From the NCBI RefSeq assembly GCF_900141635.1, contig NZ_FSRH01000004.1, positions 1 through 64,000 of the forward strand: a stretch of 64,000 nucleotides of DNA, in the 5' to 3' direction. Both the position numbers and the translations under genes were made by a program. This document shows positions 51,346 to 60,596 of this stretch, one piece after another (the stretch's first letter is position 1; every line of letters begins with the position of its first letter). The notes beneath the pieces are model-generated. The model ran no database searches, had not been told where the DNA came from, and saw nothing but the letters and a program-made list of their open reading frames with translations. The DNA is from Peptoclostridium litorale DSM 5388 (GTDB lineage Bacteria; Bacillota; Clostridia; Peptostreptococcales; Peptostreptococcaceae).

Positions 51346-51834
51346 ATGAAAGGCGACAACAAAGTATTTGAAACGCTTGAAATGCTTGGGATAAATTATG
51401 AAAAATACGAACATCCTCCAGTATATACGGTAGAAGAGGCAAATCGGTACTGGGGTGACTTAGATGGAATGCACTGCAAAAATTTGTTTCTCAGGGACAA
51501 AAAAGGGAAAAACCACTATCTTGTGGTCATGAATGAAAACAAAAAGCTGGATTTTGAAGACATTGCGCGAAAGATCAATTCGGACAAGTTGAGTTTTGGA
51601 TCCGAAAAAAGGCTTGAGAAATATTTGGGGCTTGAGCGAGGGGCTGTATCGCCTTTTGGGATAATAAACGATGAAGATAACGAGGTTGTGGTCATAGTGG
51701 ATGAAGAAATCAAAAGTGCAGATTCAGTTAATTTTCATCCAAATGTAAATACTGCCACAGTGAACATAAGCGTGTATGATTTTATTAAATTTCTTGACTG
51801 GTCGGGAAACAATGTAATATGGGCAAGGTTGTAA
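51346..51834 (+). CDS. Prolyl-tRNA deacylase-like protein (YbaK/ProXp family)
   Basis: The 162-residue protein has the YbaK/aminoacyl-tRNA deacylase fold of the ProX (PrdX) group: YEKYEHPPVYTVEEANRYWG near the start, HCKNLFLRDKKGKNHYLVVM with the family lysine, then GAVSPFGIINDEDNEVVVIV. It clears mis-charged Ala-tRNA(Pro) in relatives. GAGGAGGGG precedes the ATG. It is followed 22 bases later by a small DNA-binding-like protein. Confidence 0.9.
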   Translation: MKGDNKVFETLEMLGINYEKYEHPPVYTVEEANRYWGDLDGMHCKNLFLRDKKGKNHYLVVMNENKKLDFEDIARKINSDKLSFGSEKRLEKYLGLERGAVSPFGIINDEDNEVVVIVDEEIKSADSVNFHPNVNTATVNISVYDFIKFLDWSGNNVIWARL

Positions 51835-51856
51835 ACTGAAAGGAAAGTGATGCTAT

Positions 51857-52162
51857 ATGGATGACAAGATTTTTATAGAGGTTGAAAAGGAAAGCCTTGG
51901 AAAGTTCAAGACTCTGTGTAGACACATGGGAAAAAGCACCCATGAAGTGGTGACGGAGTACATAGACCATGTGGTAGAACAAAATCCAATTATATTCATA
52001 AGCAAAGATGAGGACAATGATGAGAAGAAAGAGCTTGTAATAAAAATAGACAGCGAAAAGGCTGAAAAGCTGAGGGATTACTGCAAGCGCAAGAACATAA
52101 CGGTACAGATGCTTCTTGAAAACTTCATACAGAACCAGGTGGGCTCGATGGATATTGCCTGA
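51857..52162 (+). CDS. Small protein with two ribbon-helix-helix-like repeats
   Basis: The 101-residue protein reads as two copies of one unit. Residues about 4-42 (KIFIEVEKESLGKFKTLCRH then KSTHEVVTEYIDHVV) and 60-97 (LVIKIDSEKAEKLRDYCKRK then NITVQMLLENFI) each give a beta strand followed by two helices, as in MetJ/Arc DNA-binding proteins. A single chain could thus mimic a dimer. This is a fold guess from pattern, with no close family recognised. AAAGGAAAGTGATG is upstream. Confidence 0.65.
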   Translation: MDDKIFIEVEKESLGKFKTLCRHMGKSTHEVVTEYIDHVVEQNPIIFISKDEDNDEKKELVIKIDSEKAEKLRDYCKRKNITVQMLLENFIQNQVGSMDIA

Positions 52163-52191
52163 TAACAGCTGGCAGTTCGGTTTTATTATAT

Positions 52192-52226
52192 TGAAAAAGG
52201 GCAGGCGCTTTTTTGCGCCTGCCTCT
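52192..52226. terminator. Terminator between the RHH-like gene and hsp20
   Basis: GGCAGGCGC and GCGCCTGCC form a 9-bp stem; read on the minus strand it is followed by CTTTTTC, so it mainly ends hsp20 transcription. Confidence 0.78.
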
Positions 52227-52229
52227 TCC

Positions 52230-52664
52230 TTAGTCGATATCTATGGCTCTTTCTTCTTTCTTTTCCTCTTTGGATTTTGGAAGTACTATTGTGAGAACCC
52301 CGTGTTCAAATTTTGCCGATATTTCGTCTTCTTTGATGTTTTCAAGGAAAAAAGATCTTTTAAGGCTTCCGTAGCTTCTTTCCTTTCTTATATATCCTTC
52401 TGCACTCTCTTCGATTTCCTGTTTTTTTTCGGCTGAAAGTATAAGGTAGTTGTCTTTTATTTTGATTTTCACATCATCTCTTGTAAACCCGGGAAGATCG
52501 GCCTCGAGAATATATTCCGTTTCGGTCTCTCTTATATCCGTTCTTATGAAGCCTTCAGTGAAAAAATCAGGTGTTGGAAAGTTCCAAAAATCTTCTTCAA
52601 ATACCTTGTCGAAATACCTCATGAGACTTTCTTTTTTTCGATCAAAAGGTGTTGGCAAATACAT
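52230..52664 (-). CDS. Small heat shock protein Hsp20
   Basis: The 144-residue alpha-crystallin family chaperone holds unfolding proteins. It has an N-terminal aromatic region (FDKVFEEDFWNFPTPDFF), then the alpha-crystallin domain from about residue 40 (YILEADLPGFTRDDVKIKIK, ILSAEKK, SFFLENIKEDEISAKFEHGV). The C-terminus is short and acidic; the last conserved motif is LTIVLPKSKEE. AAGGAGGGATTTT precedes the ATG. Confidence 0.93.
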   Translation of the reverse strand: MYLPTPFDRKKESLMRYFDKVFEEDFWNFPTPDFFTEGFIRTDIRETETEYILEADLPGFTRDDVKIKIKDNYLILSAEKKQEIEESAEGYIRKERSYGSLKRSFFLENIKEDEISAKFEHGVLTIVLPKSKEEKKEERAIDID

Positions 52665-52776
52665 AAAAATCCCTCCTTAAAACATATATGTGAAAATTTG
52701 CTGAGTATATTATACCCTTGATTGCGTTTTGTAATCCGCCATGCAAATACAGAAAATTCAAAATAATATGCAGCAC

Positions 52777-52805
52777 TTGACAAATTACACGATATTCAAT
52801 ATATT
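52777..52805 (+). promoter_or_regulatory. Promoter of the ileS T-box leader
   Basis: TTGACA at 52777-52782 and TATATT at 52800-52805 are separated by 17 bases. Confidence 0.75.
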
Positions 52806-52867
52806 TAAATAAGGTAAATTTTTTGTTTGAAATTTTTGAAAAATTAAAACTGAATTTTCAAAAAGGC

Positions 52868-53146
52868 TTTGAAAAGGACAGTAGAAGGGAATACGCTTTA
52901 AGAGAGAGAGCCATTTGCTGAGAGGCTCTTAGCACAGTTTCTTTTGAATATCACCTTTGAGCCGGACGGCTGAAATCATGCAGTTCCATGAGAATAAGCT
53001 TTCACGATAGGGATGCGTTAAATCCCAAGAGTGTCAAATTGTGTATATGAGGATTTGCAGCAGAGCAGATTCCAGCATGCATGGTTTTTCATTTGGGTGG
53101 TACCGCGAAAATATTCGTCCCAAGCCGTAAGGCTTGGGATTTTTTA
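52868..53146 (+). ncRNA. Isoleucine T-box leader of ileS
   Basis: Stem I carries AGAGAGAGAGCC / GAGAGGCTCTTAGC, and the specifier loop TTTGAATATCACC contains ATC (Ile) at 52950-52952. The T-box GGGTGGTACCGCG is at 53095-53107. The terminator CCCAAGCC-GTAA-GGCTTGGG with ATTTTTTAA ends at 53146. Uncharged tRNA-Ile should allow ileS transcription. Confidence 0.94.
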
Positions 53147-53180
53147 ATTTTATCAAGTAAAATCAGAAAGGGTGAATTGT

Positions 53181-56100
53181 ATGAGTAAATTTGAATCCCT
53201 GTGCAGTCATGTAAATGAGACTGAAAAGAAGATAAGAGGATTTTGGGATGATGTGGATATACTAAATGAGAGTATAAAGGCAAGAGAGGGAAAGGCTCCT
53301 TTCGTATTCTACGAGGGGCCTCCTACTGCAAATGGAAATCCTGGAATACACCACGTAATGGCAAGGACGCTTAAGGACTCAGTATGCAGATACAAGACAA
53401 TGAGCGGATACCAGGTTAAGAGAAAAGCGGGATGGGACACTCACGGACTTCCTGTTGAGATAGAGGTTGAAAAGCAGCTTAGCCTTTCGAGCAAGCAGGA
53501 TATAGAGGAATATGGAATAGAGAAGTTCAACGAAAAATGCAGGGAGTCAGTATTCACTTACGAGAAACAGTGGAGAGAAATGACCGAGAGAATGGCCTAT
53601 CTTATAGACCTTGACAACCCATATATAACACTTGACAACAACTATATAGAGAGTGTCTGGCACATACTTGACAAGTTCAACAAGGAAGGTTATATATACG
53701 AAGGGCACAAGATACTTCCATACTGCTCAAGATGTGGAACGGGGCTTGCTTCTCACGAGGTTGCACAAGGTTACAAGGAGATAAAGACCGATACTGTAAT
53801 AGTTGCGTTCAAGAGAAAAGACGTAGACGAGTACTTCCTTGTATGGACAACTACGCCTTGGACACTTCCTTCAAACGTAGCGCTTACTGTAAACCCTAAA
53901 GAGACATACCTTAAGGTAAAAGCTCAGGGAAATGTATTCTATGTAGTTGAGGCTCTTGCGGGGAAGGTGCTTGGCGAAGACTTCGAGGTTATAGAAAAGC
54001 TAAAGGGAAAAGACCTTGAATACATGGAGTACGAACAGCTTATGCCGTTCATACAGCCGGACAAGAAGGCGTTCTTCGTGACTTGCGCCGACTACGTAAC
54101 TGTGGAAGACGGAACAGGTATAGTTCACACTGCTCCTGCATTTGGAGAAGACGACTACAACCTTGGAAGAGCATACGGACTTCCAGTAATACAGCCTGTA
54201 GACGAGACAGGAAAATTTGTCGACACGCCATGGAAGGGCACATTCGTAATGGACGCGGACCTTGACATAATAAAATGGCTTAAAGCTGAAGGAAAGCTTT
54301 TCAAGAAGGAGAAGGTTGCCCACAACTATCCTCACTGCTGGAGATGCAGCACTCCGCTTCTATACTACGCTAAGCCAAGCTGGTATATAGAGATGACAAA
54401 GCTTAAGGACAAGCTTATAGAAAACAACAACACTGTAAACTGGTATCCTGGATACGTTGGAGAAAAGCGTTTTGGAAACTGGCTTGAAAACCTTAACGAC
54501 TGGGCTCTTTCGAGAAGCAGATACTGGGGAACTCCTCTAAACATATGGAGATGTGAGTGTGGAGAGCTTGAGTCTATAGGATCGAGAGCAGAGCTTGCAG
54601 ACAGAGCCATAGAAGACATAGACGACAGCATAGAGCTTCACAGACCATATGTTGACGATGTTCACATAAAATGCGGCAAATGCGGCGGCACCATGAACAG
54701 GGTTCCTGATGTAATAGACTGCTGGTTTGACTCGGGAGCAATGCCTTACGCTCAGCACCACTATCCTTTTGAAAACGCTGAAAACTTCGATGAAGAGCTG
54801 TTCCCGGCAGACTTCATATGCGAGGGTATAGACCAGACAAGAGGTTGGTTCTATTCGCTTCTTGCAATATCTACATTCATGAAAGGAAAGGCGCCTTACA
54901 AGAACGTTCTTGTAAACGACCTTCTGCTTGACAAGGAAGGAAAGAAGATGTCCAAGTCGAGAGGAAACACTGTAAACCCATTCGAGCTGTTCGACGAGTA
55001 CGGAGCGGATGCGCTGAGATGGTACCTTCTTTACGTGTCTCCGGCATGGTCGCCTACAAAGTTTGACATAGACGGACTTAAAGAGGTTCAAAGCAAGTTC
55101 TTCGGAACAATAAAGAACGTGTACAACTTCTTTACTCTTTACGCCAACACTGACGGAATAGACCCGAGAGAGTTCTTCGTGGAGTACAGTGACAGACCTG
55201 AAATAGACAGATGGATACTTTCAAGATTCAACAGCCTTAAAAAGGCAGTTGAAGAAGAATGGGATGTATTCGACCTTACCAAGGTTGTAAGAAAAGTACA
55301 GGAATTCACAAACGAAGACCTTTCAAACTGGTATATAAGAAGATCCAGAAGAAGATTCTGGGAGCCGGAACTGACGCAGGACAAAAAGGCCGTATACAAT
55401 ACGACTTACGAGATACTTACACAGCTTGCACAGATGATAGCGCCAATAGCTCCATTCATATCAGAGGAGATATACAAAAACCTTACTGGGGAGACTTCTG
55501 TTCACACAAGCTACTATCCAAGATCAAACAGCGAGCTTATATTTGAAAAGCTTGAGGAAAAAATGGATCTTGTAAGAAACCTTGTAACTCTTGGAAGAGC
55601 TTCGAGAGAATCTGTAAGGATAAAGGTTCGTCAGCCAATACAAAAGGTTATAGTAGACGGAAAATACGAAGATACAATATCTGACGTGGTTCCTCTTATA
55701 AAGGAGGAGCTTAACGTGAAGCAAGTTGTATTCGAGAAGAACCTTGGCGAGTTCATGAACTTCAGCCTTAAGCCTAACTTCAAGGTGGTGGGGTCGATTC
55801 TTGGAAATAAAGTCAAGTCGTTTGGAAAGGTTCTTTCAGAGCTTGACGCTTCTCAAGCAGTTCCAAAGCTTGAATCTGGAGAAAAGATAAGCGTGGAGCT
55901 TGAAGGCGAAATCTTCGAGTTTGAAAAAGAGCACGTGATGATAACAATATCGGCAAAAGAAGGCTTCAACGTAATAATGGAAAACAACCTGTTCGTAATA
56001 CTTGACACTGTTCTTTCTCAAGAACTTATAGACGAAGGATATGCAAGAGAGTTCATATCTAAGGTTCAGCAGATGAGAAAGTCAAACGGATACGACATGC

Positions 56101-56279
56101 TTGACAAGATAAAGGTATTCTTCGATGGAAACGAAGAAATAAGCAAGGCCGTGGCGGCGCACAAGGACTATATAATGTCTGAAACGCTTGCAGAGTCTGT
56201 GGAAGAGTCAAAGCTTGAGGGAATGGAAGTTCAAAACCTTAACGGACATGACACAGGAATAAAGCTTGAAAAAATGTAA
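53181..56279 (+). CDS. ileS: Isoleucyl-tRNA synthetase (long form)
   Basis: The 1032-residue class I synthetase has the HIGH-type motif NPGIHHVMART, the editing domain (about 190-390, with VWTTTPWTLPSNVAL and GTGIVHTAPAFGEDDY) and the KMSKS motif KKMSKSRGNTVNPF. The anticodon-binding C-terminus follows. It is about 100 residues longer than the usual bacterial type and resembles the eukaryote-like (type 2) group, which tends to be insensitive to mupirocin; this last point is inference. The start is ATG 53181 after AAAGGGTGAATTGT. Confidence 0.96.
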   Translation: MSKFESLCSHVNETEKKIRGFWDDVDILNESIKAREGKAPFVFYEGPPTANGNPGIHHVMARTLKDSVCRYKTMSGYQVKRKAGWDTHGLPVEIEVEKQLSLSSKQDIEEYGIEKFNEKCRESVFTYEKQWREMTERMAYLIDLDNPYITLDNNYIESVWHILDKFNKEGYIYEGHKILPYCSRCGTGLASHEVAQGYKEIKTDTVIVAFKRKDVDEYFLVWTTTPWTLPSNVALTVNPKETYLKVKAQGNVFYVVEALAGKVLGEDFEVIEKLKGKDLEYMEYEQLMPFIQPDKKAFFVTCADYVTVEDGTGIVHTAPAFGEDDYNLGRAYGLPVIQPVDETGKFVDTPWKGTFVMDADLDIIKWLKAEGKLFKKEKVAHNYPHCWRCSTPLLYYAKPSWYIEMTKLKDKLIENNNTVNWYPGYVGEKRFGNWLENLNDWALSRSRYWGTPLNIWRCECGELESIGSRAELADRAIEDIDDSIELHRPYVDDVHIKCGKCGGTMNRVPDVIDCWFDSGAMPYAQHHYPFENAENFDEELFPADFICEGIDQTRGWFYSLLAISTFMKGKAPYKNVLVNDLLLDKEGKKMSKSRGNTVNPFELFDEYGADALRWYLLYVSPAWSPTKFDIDGLKEVQSKFFGTIKNVYNFFTLYANTDGIDPREFFVEYSDRPEIDRWILSRFNSLKKAVEEEWDVFDLTKVVRKVQEFTNEDLSNWYIRRSRRRFWEPELTQDKKAVYNTTYEILTQLAQMIAPIAPFISEEIYKNLTGETSVHTSYYPRSNSELIFEKLEEKMDLVRNLVTLGRASRESVRIKVRQPIQKVIVDGKYEDTISDVVPLIKEELNVKQVVFEKNLGEFMNFSLKPNFKVVGSILGNKVKSFGKVLSELDASQAVPKLESGEKISVELEGEIFEFEKEHVMITISAKEGFNVIMENNLFVILDTVLSQELIDEGYAREFISKVQQMRKSNGYDMLDKIKVFFDGNEEISKAVAAHKDYIMSETLAESVEESKLEGMEVQNLNGHDTGIKLEKM

Positions 56280-56311
56280 ATAGTTAATTTGAAAAATTCA
56301 AATCATAAATT

Positions 56312-56345
56312 TAAAACCCGCCGGATATTCCGGCGGGTTTTTGTT
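56312..56345 (+). terminator. Terminator after ileS
   Basis: AAACCCGCCGG and CCGGCGGGTTT form a perfect 11-bp stem around ATATT, followed by TTG. Confidence 0.88.
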
Positions 56346-56399
56346 TGCAATCTTCCATTTGGGTATTAATAGAAGAAATGGCTTTGGGAGGGGTGCAGA

Positions 56400-57302
56400 T
56401 TGAAAATAGGTATGATAGGGCTTGGAAAGATGGGTCATAATCTGGCTCTGAATATGAAAGATAATGGCATAGACGTTGTTGCATACAGCAGGTCGCCTGA
56501 AAAGGTGGACATGATGAAAGAAGAAGGCATTCAGGGCGTATACACAATAGATGAGCTTTGTGAAAGCTTTGAAGAGCAAAGGGTGATATGGCTCATGGTG
56601 CCGGCTGGAGAAATTGTAGACAACGTCATAAGCCAGCTTGAGGGCAATTTGAGTAAAGGAGACATAATAATAGACGGAGGGAATTCCCACTACAGGGATT
56701 CGATAAGAAGATACGAGAAGCTGGCGAAAATCGGAGTGAGATTTATTGACATTGGAACAAGCGGAGGAATGGAAGGGGCCAGGAGCGGGGCATGCATGAT
56801 GATAGGAGGCGACGATGAGGCGTTTGAAAAGCTTGAAGAAGTATTCTGGAAGATTTGCGTACGGAACGGATATTCATATATTGGAAGAAGCGGAAGCGGC
56901 CACTACGTCAAAATGATCCACAATGGCATAGAATACGGAATGCTCCAGGCGATAGGAGAAGGGTTTGAAATAATACAAAAGAGCGATTTTGACATAGACT
57001 TTGAGGATCTGTCAAAGGTGTGGAGTCACGGCTCTGTAATAAGGGGATGGCTCATGGAGCTTTGCCGAAGGGCATTTGAGAAGGACCCTTGCCTTGAGGG
57101 TGTGAGGGGGGTGATAGATTCGTCGGGAGAGGGTCTTTGGACCTTAGAGGAGGCGCTAAGGCTTCAGGTGCCCGCTTCTGTAATGGCGCAGTCCCTTTTT
57201 GCAAGATACTATTCAAAGGATGCGGACTCATTTTCGGCAAAGGTAATAGCGTCGCTTAGGAATGAGTTCGGCGGCCACAGTGTAACCAAAAGGCAGGGGT
57301 GA
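56400..57302 (+). CDS. gnd: 6-phosphogluconate dehydrogenase (decarboxylating, short form)
   Basis: The 300-residue enzyme oxidises 6-phosphogluconate to ribulose 5-phosphate and CO2. Motifs: the Rossmann start MKIGMIGLGKMGHNLALNM, IIIDGGNSHYRDSIRR, FIDIGTSGGMEGA (substrate-binding) and the catalytic KMIHNGIEYGMLQAIGEGF. It is the short YqeC/GntZ-like type, often NAD-linked. TTG start at 56400 after GGGAGGGG. It is followed 4 bases later by zwf. Confidence 0.93.
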   Translation: MKIGMIGLGKMGHNLALNMKDNGIDVVAYSRSPEKVDMMKEEGIQGVYTIDELCESFEEQRVIWLMVPAGEIVDNVISQLEGNLSKGDIIIDGGNSHYRDSIRRYEKLAKIGVRFIDIGTSGGMEGARSGACMMIGGDDEAFEKLEEVFWKICVRNGYSYIGRSGSGHYVKMIHNGIEYGMLQAIGEGFEIIQKSDFDIDFEDLSKVWSHGSVIRGWLMELCRRAFEKDPCLEGVRGVIDSSGEGLWTLEEALRLQVPASVMAQSLFARYYSKDADSFSAKVIASLRNEFGGHSVTKRQG

Positions 57303-57306
57303 TGAT

Positions 57307-58776
57307 ATGTGTCTGATTGTATTGTTTGGTGGAAGCGGCGACCTCAGCAGAAAAAAGCTCATGCCCTCCCTTTACAATCTCCAGTGCCAGGGGAAGCTTT
57401 CTGAAGACTGCCATGTATTTGCAATAGGAAGAAGGGAACGAAATGAAAAGGAGTATATTAAAGCTCTCAAGGAAGGGGCTTTTTCAAATTCAAGGCTTGG
57501 CGGGGACGAAAGGGCCTGGAAAAGCCTTTCGTCAAGGATATACTACAGGAATTTTGACTTCGGGGACGGGGCGGCTTATGAGAGACTTGAAGCTGAAATG
57601 TCAAAGCTCGAAAATGAAAAGGGGCTGAGCGGGTCGCGGATATACTATATGGCGGTATCTCCAGACTATTTCACACTCATAACAGACAGCATCGGCAAAG
57701 CGGGCATGAACAAGGGCGCAAAGGGCTCGTACAGAAGGCTCGTCATAGAAAAGCCTTTCGGCAGAAGCCTTGAAAGCGCAAGGCTTTTAAACTGTGAAAT
57801 AAGCAGGGTGTTTCCTGAAAAGGACATATACAGGATAGACCACTATCTTGCCAAGGAGATGATACAAAACATTATGGGGATAAGGTTCTCGAATGCGATA
57901 TTCGAGCCGCTTTGGAGCAGGGACAATATAGACAACATACAAATATCAGTATGCGAAAAGGACGGGGTGCAGGGCAGGGGCGGCTATTATGACGGCGCTG
58001 GGGCCCTTCGCGACATGGTCCAAAACCACATAATGCAGATGATATCGCTTATTTGCATGGAGCCCCCAATATCGCTTGAGGCCGATGAGATAAGGGACGA
58101 GAAGGTGAAGGTAATAAAGCATATTGAAAAAATAAAGGGTGGCAATTTAAAGGAAAGAATGGTGTTGGGGCAGTACTCTGCAGGAAATGTCGATGGAGGG
58201 GATGTGGCTGGATACAGGGATGAAGAAGGTGTTCCAAGCGACTCGGCAACTGAGACATTTGCGGCGCTGAAGCTTGAAGTGGCAAACAGGAGGTGGAAGG
58301 GAGTTCCCGTGTATATAAGGACTGGAAAGCGCATGAGCAGAAAACTTGCCCAGATAGTTGTGCAGTTCAAGACCTTCTGCCAGATACACGGCTTCGAGCC
58401 CTACAAAGAGCCCATGCCTAACCTGCTTGTCATAAGAGTCCAGCCGAAAGACGGGGTGTTTTTCCAGTTCAACATGAAAAAGCCGGGAAGCACAGAGGAG
58501 ATAGTCACGCAGCAGATGGACTACTGCAGAAGCTGTGAGTACAGCGAGAATACGCCCCAGGCTTACGAAAGGCTGTTTGAGGACGTCATAAAGGGAGACG
58601 CTTCGCTTTTCACCAGATGGGATGAAATTGAAGGCTCGTGGAAAATAATAGATGAAATACTCAGCGGTTGCACAAGGGAAGAGCAGAACATGCAATTTTA
58701 TGAAGCCGGCAGCATGGGACCTGATGAGTCAGAAGAGCTCCTGCAAAGGGAAGGCAGGAGGTGGTGGAACATTTGA
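57307..58776 (+). CDS. zwf: Glucose-6-phosphate 1-dehydrogenase
   Basis: The 489-residue enzyme starts the oxidative pentose phosphate branch. The coenzyme motif is GGSGDLSRKKLMPSLYNL, the active-site motif is RIDHYLAKEMIQN (canonical RIDHYLGKE with Gly to Ala), and RTGKRM follows near 340. Length is normal. Its TGA overlaps the TTG start of the cyclase-family gene, so the two are translated together. 6-phosphogluconolactonase of the known families is absent from this operon. Confidence 0.95.
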   Translation: MCLIVLFGGSGDLSRKKLMPSLYNLQCQGKLSEDCHVFAIGRRERNEKEYIKALKEGAFSNSRLGGDERAWKSLSSRIYYRNFDFGDGAAYERLEAEMSKLENEKGLSGSRIYYMAVSPDYFTLITDSIGKAGMNKGAKGSYRRLVIEKPFGRSLESARLLNCEISRVFPEKDIYRIDHYLAKEMIQNIMGIRFSNAIFEPLWSRDNIDNIQISVCEKDGVQGRGGYYDGAGALRDMVQNHIMQMISLICMEPPISLEADEIRDEKVKVIKHIEKIKGGNLKERMVLGQYSAGNVDGGDVAGYRDEEGVPSDSATETFAALKLEVANRRWKGVPVYIRTGKRMSRKLAQIVVQFKTFCQIHGFEPYKEPMPNLLVIRVQPKDGVFFQFNMKKPGSTEEIVTQQMDYCRSCEYSENTPQAYERLFEDVIKGDASLFTRWDEIEGSWKIIDEILSGCTREEQNMQFYEAGSMGPDESEELLQREGRRWWNI

Positions 58777-59441
58777 AAAAGGGGAATGTTTACGACATAT
58801 CGATGAGAATAGGCGAGTATATGAGCGTATACAAAAACAGGGATGAAAACAGGCCGGAGATTGAAACGGTCAGAAGCTTTGAAGACTCAAGCGCACATGA
58901 GTCGAAAATACACATGAACCTTCACACGGGCACTCACATAGACATGCCCCTTCACATAATAAAGGGCGGGGCAAGTTCTGACGAATTGGATATCACAAGG
59001 CTGATGGGAAGCTGCCGGGTGATAGACATGACGGGTGCGAAGGACAGTATAACAAGGGAGATGATCGAAGGGGAGGGAGTGAAGGAAGGGGAATTTCTGC
59101 TTTTAAAGACCAGAAATTCATTTTCTGAAAAATTCAATCCCGAATTTGTATACCTCGACAAGGAAGCTGCGATACTTATTGCGAAAAGAGGAGTGAGGGG
59201 AGTGGGGATAGACTCGCTTGGGATAGAGAGGGGGCAGGCGGGGCATCCTACTCACAGGGCGCTTCTTGAAAATGGAATAGTCATAATGGAGGGGCTGAGG
59301 CTAAGGGACGTTCCGGCAGGGGAATATGTACTTATAGCTCTGCCGCTTAGAATAGAAGGTGTTGAGGCCCTTCCTGTGAGAGCTGTCCTTATTGACAAGA
59401 ATACGGCGGCTGACTTTGTGGAATCATTTATAAATGTTTAA
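58773..59441 (+). CDS. Cyclase family (kynurenine formamidase-like) metal-dependent hydrolase
   Basis: The 222-residue protein has the family zinc motif HMNLHTGTHIDMPLHI (HxGTHxDxPxH) at about 50-62, then LLLKTRNSF and GIDSLGIERG with AGHPTHRALLE. Members hydrolyse amides, lactones or cyclic esters. It starts at TTG 58773 (GTG 58764 is less likely), overlapping the zwf stop, with GGAGGTGG upstream. The position between the two steps catalysed by Zwf and Gnd suggests it may open 6-phosphogluconolactone. That is an inference; kynurenine or another amide could be the real substrate. Confidence 0.85.
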   Translation: MKKGNVYDISMRIGEYMSVYKNRDENRPEIETVRSFEDSSAHESKIHMNLHTGTHIDMPLHIIKGGASSDELDITRLMGSCRVIDMTGAKDSITREMIEGEGVKEGEFLLLKTRNSFSEKFNPEFVYLDKEAAILIAKRGVRGVGIDSLGIERGQAGHPTHRALLENGIVIMEGLRLRDVPAGEYVLIALPLRIEGVEALPVRAVLIDKNTAADFVESFINV

Positions 59442-59606
59442 CCTAGTATGCATTATTGACAGGGGTAAATGAAATATATATTTCAATAATCTATTTTTGC
59501 AATGTAATAAAAAATTTTTTAAAAAAAACACTTGGGGATGATAAAACATTGCAAAAGCAGTATAATATATGGAGAGAATTGCAAGTAAGACAAGGGGGAC
59601 CAAACA

Positions 59607-60452
59607 ATGGCTAAAATCAATATGGCTCTTTGCCAGATGAGTGTTGAGGAAGGCAAGGAGCTAAACATAAAAGAGGCGGAAAGTCTTATAAGAGAAGCCG
59701 CTTCAAACGGGATAGACATGGCTGTGCTTCCAGAAATGTTCAACTGCCCGTACGACAACAAATATTTTCCTGAGTACGCTGAAGGCTATCCGGGGCAGAC
59801 GACAATGGCTATTTCAAATCTTGCAAAGGAGCTTGGGATATACATAGTTGCGGGCTCGATACCTGAAAAAGATGGGGACAGCATATACAACACCTGCTAT
59901 GTATTTGGCAGAGACGGAGAGTGCATAGGAAAGCACAGGAAAATGCACCTTTTCGACATAGACGTAAAGGGAAGGATTACATTCAAGGAGTCAGACGTAC
60001 TTGGAAGCGGCGACCAGTGCACTGTATTTGAAACAGAGTTTTGCAATATAGGTGTTGCAATATGCTATGACATGAGATTTCCAGAGCTAATGAGGCTGAT
60101 GGCTGTAAAGGGAGGAGCAAAGGTGATAATAGTGCCCGCGGCGTTCAACATGACTACAGGGCCAGCCCACTGGAGCACCACCTGCAAGACAAGGGCACTT
60201 GACAACCAGGTGTATTTCATAGCGGTGTCTCCTGCAAGGAATATAAAGTCAAGCTATACAGCATACGGACACTCCATAATTGCAGATCCGTGGGGCAACA
60301 TTATAATGGAAGCCGACGAGAAGGAAGACATACTATACGGGGAGATAGACCTTGAAATGGTTGAAAAGGTAAGGCAGGAGCTTCCGCTCCTCCAGCACAG
60401 AAGACGCGATGTCTATTCGCTTAATTACAAGCATGATGGAATGGAATATTAA
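59607..60452 (+). CDS. Carbon-nitrogen hydrolase, omega-amidase (Nit2)-like
   Basis: The 281-residue nitrilase-superfamily enzyme has the catalytic Glu43 (VLPEMFNCPYD), a lysine in GKHRKMHLFDID and the nucleophile cysteine in GVAICYDMRFPELMRL. The sequence is closest in pattern to omega-amidases that deamidate 2-oxoglutaramate or 2-oxosuccinamate. Start at ATG 59607 after AAGGGGGACC. It stands alone. Confidence 0.9.
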   Translation: MAKINMALCQMSVEEGKELNIKEAESLIREAASNGIDMAVLPEMFNCPYDNKYFPEYAEGYPGQTTMAISNLAKELGIYIVAGSIPEKDGDSIYNTCYVFGRDGECIGKHRKMHLFDIDVKGRITFKESDVLGSGDQCTVFETEFCNIGVAICYDMRFPELMRLMAVKGGAKVIIVPAAFNMTTGPAHWSTTCKTRALDNQVYFIAVSPARNIKSSYTAYGHSIIADPWGNIIMEADEKEDILYGEIDLEMVEKVRQELPLLQHRRRDVYSLNYKHDGMEY

Positions 60453-60531
60453 ATCCCATTTCGTGGAATTTAAAAGACGGGGTGGCTTAAGGCTATTTTT
60501 TAAAGTATAATGTAAATATAATATACAATGT

Positions 60532-60557
60532 AAAAAAGAGGAGGCCTCCTCTTTTTT
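60532..60557. terminator. Bidirectional palindromic terminator after the nitrilase gene
   Basis: AAAAAAGAGGAGG and CCTCCTCTTTTTT form a palindrome with A and T tracts on both sides. Confidence 0.8.
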
Positions 60558-60596
60558 GCTTTTGTAAAATAAAAACGGGAAATAGGTGATATATAG

